64,000 nucleotides of DNA, from the NCBI RefSeq assembly GCF_907165205.1, contig NC_058189.1:68012315-68076314 (forward strand). The letters are read 5' to 3'. Each line of letters opens with the position of its first letter. Positions within the stretch are counted from its first letter, which is position 1. Below the pieces are notes generated by a model. The model made no database searches. It saw only the letters and a list, made by a program, of their open reading frames with translations, and had not been told where the DNA came from. Positions 21,480-33,300 of this stretch are shown piece after piece. The DNA comes from Coccinella septempunctata. Its lineage: Eukaryota > Arthropoda > Insecta > Coleoptera > Coccinellidae. The position numbers were made by a program, and so were the translations under genes.

Positions 21480-23764
21480 TCACCTCTCAGCTGGTAATTT
21501 CTACTTTTCAACTGACTCAGTACGTAATTCAGACTATTGCTCAAAGATGTGACACATTTTCGTATTTGGGGAAGCATCTATAAAGCAACCAATGTCGATC
21601 GTTTTCATCTCGAATGTACTACCTACCCCTTAAATAAGATTCAGGTTTCAGTTAGACTCAAATCAGAATATTTAACGTTATTAGAGGCACGATATTTTCC
21701 TGGCCACACAACTTTCAAGTTTATGGGTAATACATATATGTATTACACCGAAAATTCTTTTACCCAATGATCAGAAAAAATGAGTATGGAAATCGAAGTT
21801 TTCATGTACACCCTGCAAAACTTTTTAATCAAGATGAAAACTCATGATCCACAATTGAATGATGATATCGATACATACTAACTTTAAAAGTGTTTTTATG
21901 TTTATTGAAAAAGTAGGAAGAAAAAAGAATTACATCAATATAAAAGAGATCTTTCATAAAAGACATTGATCGTCTATTCCACAAGGATTGGACCATAAAT
22001 AACTTATGACAAGAAAGCTCTTTTTACCTCATCAGACTTCTAGAAATTTCAAAAATTACCCAAACGACCATATCCAAAGCCTCAAACACTCAAACATTCT
22101 GGAATTTGAGAAGAAAACGTAAAAAAGAGAGGAAGGAAGGAAATTTCCGACTGTTTCCATTACGAGACGAATTTAAATTAGACTTCCGAGTGCCCACCTT
22201 TATCGGATCAAAAGTCGTACGAAATTTCCCAGGAAGAGAACAACTAACCGCTCCACCTCTTTGTTCCTGAATCCTCAGAAGTATGGGGAACCTCCCACGT
22301 AGGGCATTTTACGAGTGCCGAACATAACCGTTAGCAGGTCCTTTGCAGGGAGAGATTTTCCGTTACTTCATACTCCGCGAGCGATTGCTTTTCCACTTTG
22401 AATTTATCCCCTAATTTTATTTCATCTCAATCCAGGTGAGATTGTTGCTTTTTTATGAAAATCAAACCTTGTTTTTCTGAAATATCACATAAAGTTGAGT
22501 ATAATTGTTGAAAGCGGTTCACATAAAAGTGATGGAGCATTGAATTCTACGTGAAATGAGACCAAACACGTATTTTTTTGATTACCAGTTCCCATATCAG
22601 AGGATCTCAAAGTTGATCAACTGACGTTTTTGAAAATTTCAGTTGTGAATGTCACAGAGTTATAGAAATGGATAAAAATCATTGTTAGTATGACTGTCAA
22701 ATCTTAAAAACTTCTTCGTTTATTATTTCTATGGTGATGACGTGTAATTGAATATAAAACTTCGATTGAAAAGAAGAGAATTCCTGGAGATAAAAGATCA
22801 ATGATCAATATGAAAAAGACTTACAATGTAGTTCAGCAGCCCTAGGAAGGCCTTCACTCGTCCCAAATTCCACGCTTCTCGGAAACGGAAACTCGCTGCC
22901 GGGCTGGAATAAAGGGAATTTCTGGGAATTTCTTCTCGCTTCCGCGGGAAACATCTTATGAGGGCGAATGATGTATTTAATATGTAGTGGCGCTGCCGGG
23001 ATTGCTCTTCCGATGGCGCGTTTTATTAAATATCGCTTCCGAAAGAACCGAGAGGATATTAACATTTCGTCGGGGTGGATTCGAAGAAATTGCGGGGCTC
23101 TTTACGCCTTGTTCCTTTTTATTTCAAGTCCTCCGTCTTCCGTTCGGGAACTTTCCGAGGTTTTGTCAAGTGCTCGGAGCTGGAAAGATATGGAAACGAT
23201 GAACGATGAAAACTCATTACTACAATTATTTAGTCGATTTTATATTACCTACATCGGCATCGAGCTCAGTTCGCACAATTTTCACTTCACAAAACATTTT
23301 CCTGCATGATGAAACTTCAGAATATGACAGCCATAGAATTGAATATAATAACATTGAGTAAACGTGTTTCCATTTTGAAAAATGAATTTGTTTCTGTAGC
23401 GAATTATACAAAACTATTCTTGCCTAAGAATAAGAAAGTATACAACCTGAAATAAATGCATGATTAACAGTAGACGCTTTGAATGTTCTACCCATTATAG
23501 CATTTTTCTACGGATATCAAGCTGTTACTTTTTTTATTTTGTGTGATTTGACGCATACAACAAAGTTAGACCTAGCTTGCTTTCGTTCACCATACATATA
23601 CAGAGCGTTTACTCAAGATGAAATATTTCCTGTAGGAATATGGGGTCAAATATGCACTCCTTATTGGGTGTCAAAAATGGGAATTCTTCTCACGATTTCA
23701 TGATAAAATTGAAAGTTTGAAAGGATAAGGAATATTTACTTGAAATTTTTGATACGTCGATAGT
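21480..23764. other. Unique stretch, no gene assigned
   Basis: About 22170-22420 and 22830-23200 are GC-richer. Frames of 60-113 codons overlap one another on both strands without recognisable similarity. The last 100 bases lead into the satellite. Confidence 0.4.
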
Positions 23765-25065
23765 ATGTCATCATAAATAAGAGTTACTCTTCCAGAATAT
23801 GTATCACGTTTAGATCGACGATAATTTTCCTGGAAGATAATCTACTCGAAAATTGATCTTCGAAAAATTCCCAAAAAGTTGAGTTCAGTTAAGACTTCCT
23901 CAAGACCGAATGGTTGTGCCGAAATGGATGAAATTTTCAGATTTATTACTAGAATAAATGCTCTTTCAGAATATGTATCAAGTTCAAGTCTACGATAATT
24001 TTTCTGGAAGATAATCTACTCGAAAGTTGACCTTCGAAAAATTCCCAAAAAGTTGGGCTTAGTTAAAACTTCCTCAAGACCGAACGGTTGTGCCGAAATG
24101 GATGAAATTCTCAGATTTATCACTAGAAGAGTTGCTTTTTCAGAATATGTATCAAGTTTAGGTCTACGATAATTGTTCTGGAAGATAATTTACTCGGAAG
24201 TTGACCTTCGAAAAATTCCCAAAAAGTTGGGTTCAGTTAAAACTTCCTCAAGACCGAACGGTTGCGCCGAAATGGATGAAATTCTCAGATTTATTACTAG
24301 AATAAATGCTCTTTCAGAATATGTATCAAGTTCAAGTCTACGATAATTTTTCTGGAAGATAATCTACTCGAAAGTTGACCTTCGAAAAATTCCCAAAAAG
24401 TTGGGCTTAGTTAAAACTTCCTTTAGACCGAACGGTTGTGCCGAAATGGATGGAATTCTCAGATTCATCACTAGAAGAGTTGCTTTTTCAGAATATGTAT
24501 CAAGTTTGGGTCTACGATAATTATTCTGGAAGATAATTCACTCGGAAGTTGACCTTCGAAAAATTCCCAAAAAGTTGGGTTCAGTTAAAACTTCCTCAAG
24601 ACCGAATGTTTGTGCCGAAATGGATGAAATTCTCAGATTTATCACTAGAAGAGTTGCTTTTTCAGAATATGTATCAAGTTTAGATCTACGATAATTTTTC
24701 TGGAAGATATCCAACTCGAAAGTTGACTTTCGAAAAATTCCCAAAAAGTTGAGTACAGTTAAAACTTCCTCAAGACAGAACGGTTGTGCGGAAATGGATG
24801 AAATTCTCAGATTTATCACTAGAAGAGTTGCTCCTTCAGAATATGTATCAAGTTTAGATCTACGATAATCTAAGATAACCAACTCGAAAGTTCACCTTCG
24901 AAAAATTCCCAAAAAGTTGGGTTCAGTATTCAGTTAAAACTTCCTCAAGACCGAACGGTTGTGCCGAAATGGATGAAATTCTCAGATTCATCACGAGAAG
25001 AGTTGCTCTTTCAGAATATGTATCACCTCTAGATCTATGATAATTTTTCTGGAAGATACCTAATT
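23765..25065 (+). repeat. 174-bp satellite, largest array, about 7.5 units
   Basis: The CAAGACCGAA position or its variant falls at 23901, 24075, 24249, 24423, 24597, 24771 and 24946. That is five steps of exactly 174 and one of 175. Neighbouring units share variants in an alternating pattern (for example GGTCTACGATAATTGTTCTG against GATCTACGATAATTTTTCTG), which suggests that two-unit blocks were duplicated. The minus strand is open over 114 codons, a by-product of the period. Confidence 0.95.
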
Positions 25066-25440
25066 CAAAAGTTGAAAAATGGAAAAATTAAAAATTTGAT
25101 TTTCTGGTAAACAGTGTTAGATAAGCAAACATAGATTTTCGAGCACGGTAAATCTATTGCGAGCAATCTCGAAAGCCTATTTCTCTTAGTTTAGATTTTC
25201 ATTTCCGAAATGGCATTTTTCAAAAATTGCGAATTTCAATCTGCGATATCTCCTGTTATATTCCTGACCCGATTAAGATCTTCGGTTCCATAATCAGCGT
25301 TGACAAGGCTTCCACCCAAGCATAAAAACTCGATTTCGAAAATCTCGATTTTTCGGGTCAAAAATGAGCAATGGGTAATACCCCCCCCCTAAAATGACCT
25401 ATTTGTCCTTCTGTCCAAAAATAAGGATGTCATGTTACTA
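25066..25440 (+). repeat. Conserved tail of the 174-bp satellite
   Basis: It shares ordered blocks with 17851-18120 (TTGATTTTCTGGTAAACAGT, CTATTTCTCTTAG, CCGAAATGGCATTTTTC, CCTAAAATGACCTATTTG). It is longer here and includes a run of nine C at about 25381. Confidence 0.7.
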
Positions 25441-27240
25441 TCCTAGGATATGAAGTCAATTGAAGTTGTTCTCAAGATTCAAGAAAACCAAGCATTTGAT
25501 GTGTCAATGGAGATTTGCACTCCAGAAAGCACTTCAAAGTGAATTCTGCATGAAATCATCTCTAAATCTGCCTTACCTGTTTGTCAATTCAATTTCTGAA
25601 TCCTCTCAAATTCATATACATATTGGTTTGGGCGAAGGATTTGTAACAAAAAATCAAACAATTCACATAATTCATTTATTATTACATTTACTAACAGACT
25701 TGTCTCCAAAAGAAGCAAAAATGAATAGGTAAATAGACGTATAAAATAATTCATAAACAGTAGCTAGTCAATACATCTCTTAATGTAAACTCACACTGAC
25801 AGAAATGTTGGAACACTTGTGCATAAAAAGAAATTGTGCAACAAAGACATCCAAAAACCACCAAGTTGAAACTGCTCACCAAAAACGGAGGCATTAATTG
25901 CAACTATAACAATTTTCCAATCCAAAAAAGAAAAAATAGTACGAAATTAAGTTAGAGTACACAGCCAAATAACGTTTTACTCACCGTCCAAGCCCGAAAA
26001 TTTTTGATGAGCGTTTCGTAAAAACAGTGAATAGGTATGTTTGAATACTTGAGGTTGGTTAGTTTCGAGTGGACCACAATTATTGTCTTGGTACATGAAA
26101 AGGGTGGGGCAAGTTTCACCACTTACTCAATTTTCAGTGTAAAGAGTATATCATCTACGAATATTTCTAGAATGGCCGTCTAGTCAACAGCCCAGGCCTT
26201 GGTGAAATCACCGTAATCTCATCAAAATCAATTTCTGTACTGAATAAAGGAAAAATGGAACTGAGCATGAATCGTTAAAAATCAATATAAAAATATGTTG
26301 CTAAATACTTGTATATTCTGTAGATAGACGTATACATGTTGATATTGCACTCTGCGAGTAGTTTGTTTCTCTTGTTACGTGGACAAACACTTTTTTATCC
26401 AAAAATGGCTGTGCTGCGAGTTGAACGAACAACACCAAATGTTCCTTCTTCATCCACATGAACAATAATCTCAAAATTTTTTTGGCTTTTTCCACGAATA
26501 AAATGAAGAAGATTATAGCAAAAAAAGATTCACCTGAATCACTTGAATTCTTATAAAAATATTGGATATGACAAAAATCACAATCGATTTTCAACAGATA
26601 TGTACAAAATATATGTTCTAATAGGGGATAAATGCTTGAAAACAGCACTTGGCAACCTGAGAACCTACGTTAAAACTGTCTAGGAATGTTCGGGTTCAAA
26701 TTGAAGATCCAATTCAACAATAAACATCTGAATAAACAAACCTTTTTAGAGCCTCATGAATTCGTTGATTTGCACAACTCTTTATTTTCAACTTTTCCAT
26801 GATATTTCTTAATGTAACAAATAAAACCCCCATATAGGTCTGAATTCCATATAACAAACTTAAATTTATGAAAAAATGGATGATAATAAATATATTTCAT
26901 TCATTTTTCTAAATTCCCTTGATCAACTTCAATAATCCACTGAAATTTCGACAAAAAATCAAATAACGTGCCGATCAACTTTTATCACAATTTTATTGTC
27001 AGTCATTAGACCGGATAATTTTCTCACCCTTAAACAATGGACTCCATCCGAACCCAAAAGAGAGATAAACAACATCCCGGCTTTTCCAAGCATTTTCCGA
27101 AATCAATATACGATACAACCTAAACTACATACATTATTGTACCCATGATTGTTTCAATATTTTTAAATTCCGAAATATCTATATACAAAATACAATAGTT
27201 TCGATATATTATGGCATAAAATACTTTCGTGTTTGGGGAT
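25441..27240. other. 3' flank of lap, no gene recognised
   Basis: AT-rich sequence without a convincing frame. The part next to 27241 must hold the lap 3' untranslated region, since lap reads leftwards. Confidence 0.5.
26992..26997 (-). terminator. Candidate polyadenylation signal for lap
   Basis: TTTATT on plus is AATAAA on the minus strand, about 245 bases past the lap stop codon. It is one of several possible signals in AT-rich sequence. Confidence 0.3.
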
Positions 27241-27354
27241 TCAGTGAAACAACAAGGACTGCTGTTGCGCCATCTGGTTGGCGTTCGGCGACATGGCGCC
27301 CATCTGCGGCATCTGGGGCATCATCACCGCGTTGCCCACCATGGGGCGCATCAC
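27241..27354 (-). CDS. lap: lap exon 12 (C-terminus and stop)
   Basis: It encodes VMRPMVGNAVMMPQMPQMGA and ends QQQSLLFH then TGA (27241-27243). The acceptor CTTCGAAG has a short pyrimidine tract, so this boundary is slightly less certain than the others. Confidence 0.88.
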   Translation of the reverse strand: MMRPMVGNAVMMPQMPQMGAMSPNANQMAQQQSLLFH

Positions 27355-30300
27355 CTTCGAAGGGAGAATGAATGTCATTAGAGATAGGTTCACCTCACAA
27401 CCATTAATTCGTATTTAAATCAAATTTTGTTTAATTGAGATTACACTTCAACAATGATTTGATAAGAAACAGAATAAAAAAAAGAAGATACATCAAAATA
27501 AAAAAATATTGTAACCAGTCTGGCCCTGTTCTTTCTAGAAACTGCGAGAAAGTTTCCAGCGCCTATATAGAATAAGTCTTTGACTTGTACAAATATTTTA
27601 ACGGTAGATTCTCCAGGTCAAAAGAAAAACTTTTTTCCTTTACCATTTTTTCCGATCCGGCCCTGATAAAAAGATATAGCCATTTTAAGTTTTCATAATG
27701 AGCTATGCCACCCCTAGAGAAACAAAATTCCCTTCAGAATAACAAGCTAAATCTGTGACACTGCTCGTCTGTGGATCTTAAACAGAGTTGAATTCAGCCA
27801 AAATATCCAATTTTTCAAATTTCGAAGATACTTGTTGATTTTTTAACATCAAATTAGTCGAAAATGGCGCATTATAGGCGAAATATGAGGAAAACTTTCA
27901 AATATTCATTAGATTGTGTCCAATTTGGTTTCAAGAGTTGGGTTTTTTGAATTTTTGGTATTTTTATGGTACGTAATGGTTATAATGAGAAAACTGGAAG
28001 ACGTGGGTAACATCTTGTATTCGAAAAAGATTCATCAGATAAACGAAAAACTATATTGCGAAATTAAGTTCATTCGATAAAACCGTTTGTGAGATGAAAA
28101 AAAAATTTTCTATGGTTTTTCAAGAGCCTGTATTAAACCGAGCCGATTCGGGAAAAATGATATAGGAAAAAAGTGTTTCTTTCGACCTCAAGAATCTACT
28201 GGATTGATTCAGATGCATACCACCGCCGATATGAATATCAACAAGTGTTACGATCTGAATCGAACTAGCCAATTTGCCATCGTCAGGGCCCTAAATGGAG
28301 TACGCTCCATCGAAGAAAAGCAGATGCTGACCATGGTTTCGGTCTCATTTGACCTTGCCCGAGCAACATAGCTTCTTCTCTGATTGAGAACGTTTGGAAC
28401 TGATGGACTCTTATTCAATACTGGCTCTGTGTTACTGGATAGTACTCAGTAGCGCTTGCCAGTATTGAATAAGAGTCCATCAATACATCAATTCTAAACG
28501 TTCTCCATCAGAGAAAAAGCTATGTTGCTCTGACCAGGTCAAATGAGACCGAAACCATGGTCAGCATCTGCTTTTCTTCGATGGAGCGTGCTCCATTTAG
28601 GGCCCTGACGATGACGATGGTTAGTTCAATTCAGATCGTAACACTGGTTGATATTCATATCGGTGGGTGGTGTGCATCTGAAGAAATCCTTAATATTGTA
28701 TTCACTGCCTTCCCGTTTAGGCATGATCGTTCTTGATGATTAATATTAGTGTAAATAAATAGTCTTAATCAAAATAGGACGTTTTAATTAATTGAAGAGA
28801 ACGTTACAATATCACTGACGAACCGAACCTGCAACATCAATAAAACTACAATTATGTTGGAGGTTGCAGCTGTGTGTATGTTCTTCGTTGCGTGAAGCAC
28901 GTCCACATTGACAGAACGACGCAAACGTCATACAGTTTTATAGGTTATATTCGTCAGTTAGCACTCGGCCTAAGATATCATTGATTTGTTAATAAATAAT
29001 AAAGGTTTGGTCCCCTTCTTTCTTTAACTTTCAGATTGTTTTGGAACTTAATTGAATTAAAAGAACCACACCTCAATTTATTTTTATTAAATGAACTAAA
29101 GACGGAAAGAAATGGCCTATACATATTTAGGTAAAACTCCTTACCATCACTGGCTGAACTGTTGGTATTGAAGGAAACGCAGGCGGTTGTAAAGTTGATG
29201 CGTTGAAGGTGGGACTGGTCATGGACTGATTCATCGGTTTATACCCGGCGCCAGTCGTCGCGGACATGGGCTGTGGCGTCCAACTGTTGCCGGTCTTCGA
29301 ACCGCCCTTCGGGGAATTCCACTGAACGCCCCTGAAAAAAAAATAAACATCTAGATCTCTGAACTGAAAACGAAGTGAAGCCTCTTACTTCACTGGTTGC
29401 ACCCTGGGGTTTATGGTAAGATTTTCCGCCAGGGAGGCGAGGCTGGATTCTAGATCTCCAGAAACCAACTTTCCGCTGTCGGGATTGTTGTTGCCGTTAG
29501 TGTTGAACTGGTTTTTGGCGTTCGTGTTTGTCGGCGAGGGGTTGTTCGTGTTGTTGTTGAACAAGTTCATTCCGTTGCCAGCGGACATGGGTTGGAGTAC
29601 GCCGCCTAATCCATCGAAATTATCTGCAAACGGAAGGGCTAATGATAACTTCATAAATAAGTTTGTCACGTGAATGAATCGAGAATCTTTTTATGATTAC
29701 AATTTGATCAAGCATCTTCGACCACAAATTATTAAATAACTTGAACGTCACAAAAGAATGTACTCCATCTTGATGACGGATTAAATTCTTTACAACAATA
29801 AGTGATTATAATAAATTTTTCTCATTTTCAGGATAGAAGATACTTCATTGAAGCCATACAAAACTGAATTCAGAGCAAAGAACGAAAACAAAAAATTAAA
29901 AGACACACAAACATAAAAATAAGAAGAATTCTGCAACAGTGAAAATTTGTTCATCGGTCAGCTGACTGCACATTTCCAGAAGAGTAACCAGATAGACCAC
30001 AAGTGAAACTTCCTGAAATTCAAACAAAATACCAAAAAATGAATTCGTTACTATGGTACAACAGTCAACATGCCTACCCTACAATTCACTTGTCGAGTTC
30101 AACAAAATATCTATGGAAGTTTCACTTCAGGAGAAACTTTTTTAAATGGAATGAGCATGCTGAAAAATGCACTGCCCAAAAATTGAAGTGGATACTCGAG
30201 AGAAAATTTACTTTTGCACTGAAAATTCGATTCAACGCACTTTTAGCACTTCAATAAGATTTTCAGTGTTTCCATGAGGAAAGGCGTACTTCTGGGTATT

Positions 30301-33300
30301 ACAGGGATACAAAATATGGTCCTCATGACACTAAATGACTTAATTTACGAAAATTACAAGAAATTCACTTCTTGCAAGTGTAGGTATGATATTTTTTTGT
30401 GGCACGTATGTGCGATGAATAGATTATTGCAACTGAAAATTGATTGTCACGACTGTTCAGAAGCCTTACAACTTATAAATTAGTGTGTTGGTTAAACGAA
30501 GGTTTAACTCAACAAGAAGTTGCATGGCATTAACGAAATGGATTGGCAAACTTCCTCTCCAGACCGGAATTGTTTTGAACATGAATGGTCTGCAATTTCA
30601 CAGCAATTACACCGCATACCTGACCCACCGCAGACATTACAACAACTCGACAATGATTTTACGGACATTTGGCAAAATATTACTCAAATTTTCATTTATA
30701 ACCTCATTGATACAGTAACGAATAGATCAAGAGCCCTACAGAACGATAGAGGAGGCTCTACGCGATATTAAACTTTGATTTCAGGTTTTTGTAACAGAAG
30801 GGACCTTTTTTAAGCCTACAGACACCACCAAGTGGGATCTTAATTAGGTTTATTTCTCTACTATGTTGTCGCTCTAAATCAATCTTGCGCAATGTTGCCA
30901 TTTCAGGCAAGTTAACCGTAGGTGGACACCTAACTCAATCCTCCCTCTACATGTACGCAAATTATCCACTTCAACATTTGAGCAGTGTTTATAAGAGATC
31001 TGCAATGAAGAATCCACCTAAAGAACCAAAACTTCCGCACTGCAGTTCACATCAGAACTGAACAGTGCGATTTTAGTGACAGTCTGAAGCTTTGGGCGTA
31101 GCTAGGGAGGGTCAAGAGTGGTGTTTGCTAGCCAGTGAGCTGAACAAGCACCAGAAGACGAAGTATGAATGTGAACATAACGCAAACGAAATTTTTTAAC
31201 CTAAAGAAAAGCAGTGCCTACCCTGTAACCTCAACTAAGCTACGCCCAAATCTGTAACTATCCTTAACGTTACCCAGTCCTTTCTGACCTTCTCTTGGCT
31301 TCGCTAAAACTGATCCACAGTCAGCAAATGGGATCATTTGAAAGAAAGGAATTGTTTAGTGAACAGAAATCAATGCAACCAAGCCAAAGAGTGCTGTGTC
31401 TACAGTAGACCTTCATTTGCAGATCTCGCAAATACAATACATACATACAAAACACACCGACGGGCAATGTATCACCTTCATCTTCATCAAGACGTATACA
31501 CCGTGTAACATATACTAATCCAGCTACAGTGAACACAGACATTGTTTGTTGGTTATTGTCGTTCGATACGTGACGGACATCTAGCAGTAGTAACATCAGA
31601 GGGACCTCGATCGGTCAGCCTTCTCGTTTATTTAGGTCGCTCGACTCTACCTCTTTTTGAAAATAACTTAGCACGGTATGAATGGGCTTATCGTTCGTTG
31701 GTGAATCGATATCTAAGAGGGGCGGTTCCGAATCTTCTACTAAGAATGGATTGTACGAGCTTGAGCTTGCGTTAGTCTCTTCGGCAGCTTGTGGAAGAAA
31801 ATGGTAGTATTAGACATGGATGAGGTTGAAATCCTCCCAGTGAAACTATGATGAAGAGTTTCTTTGAAGATTTTCATAGAGCAATTTCAAGAGAAATTGT
31901 AGTCGGTGTAAAAAGATTAAATACTTAATTACGACGTTTCACTGGGAGGAATTAAGCCTGTTAGTTCGCCGATAATCAAAAGTGAAAAAATACCATGCAA
32001 AACGGCACTGCATGAATCTTGTTGTGACGATAATAAAAGCGCACTTTCCTCAGTTCCTGCCGCAAATCGATGCGAAAAAGTTGTGAAACTGTATGGTTGT
32101 TGAAAATGAGCAATGAAAACATTTAATCAAGTGATGTTTGCGTAGTGCACACATTCAAAATTGCATGCCACTTGGGTGAGATGTGCATATTTCTTTGTGT
32201 GACTACTACTCGATAATATGCTGGTGGTGCGTTCGGGTGGAGGTTACTTACTTTTAGGTTCGGAACTGCCGAACACCGAGGCGAAGTTGGTATCTGACAC
32301 AAACGAGCTGTTGGACACCATACTTTGACCTAGAAGAGAATCCGATTGAAATGCCTTCAAAAGTTACAAATTCAAGAAAAATGTTGGCTTTGTCAATCTG
32401 AAGGATCAGTAAAGTATATAGAGTAGAGTAGGGTAGAGTACAGTAAAGTAGCATAGAGTAAGGTAGAGTTAAGTAGAGTAGATAATAGTATCATAGAGAA
32501 CAGTGGAGTAGCGACGTAGAGTAGAGTAGAGTACGGTAGATTAGCGCAGTGTGGAGTAGTGTAGAATATAGTATTTTAGGGTAGAAAGTAGCATGGTAGG
32601 GTGGTATAGAATGGAATTTAGTGTGATACAATAGATATATTAGAAAAGAGTAGGCTAGGATAGAGTAGAGTAGAGTCGGAGTAGGTAGAGTACAGGATGG
32701 GCAAAATTCGTTGTCTACTGAGGGGATCTCGAGAATTATAGCACCTAGAAGAAAACGGATGACACATTTCCGACTCTTTTTCAGAGAAACAAAGAATGGT
32801 GAAAGCTGTAGCCTCCTACGATTCCAAGTTTTCGAGTTATTAGCAAAAGAATGAAATTTTGACGATTTCGAAAAGTTCTCATAACTTTTATGCTTTTGAA
32901 GTTACAGATCTGAAACTTGAACCGTCTACAGTCTACACTTTTTCACGTAGAATCCACTGACGAGTGACGAGCTCAAAATATTTTTTCATTTCGAATCAAT
33001 ACGCGAATTTTCGTTTTTTTGCATGCAAACTTTTATTGAATTTGTAATTTCTTTATTTGGAAAAAATCTTTTGTCAGTAGATTCTACCTATAAAAGTGCC
33101 TAAGAAGGTTCAAGTTTCAGAAGAGTTCGGAAATGAGTTGTCTGTTTTTTTTCCAGCTCTTATAGTTTTCGAGATGCCTTCAGTAGACAACGAATTTTGC
33201 ACACCCTGTACAGTAGACTGGATTAAAGTGGAATGGTTTACAGTTCAGTAGAGTAGAGTATAATAACGTAAGTATAATAGAGTCGAGTGGAGCTACGTAT

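Noticed and set aside
28239..28809. A solo LTR (TGTTAC...GTTACA) covering the intron 11 hairpin
   Set aside because: No matching target-site duplication, and TGTTACG also occurs in the opposite arm of the hairpin, so the ends are not diagnostic.
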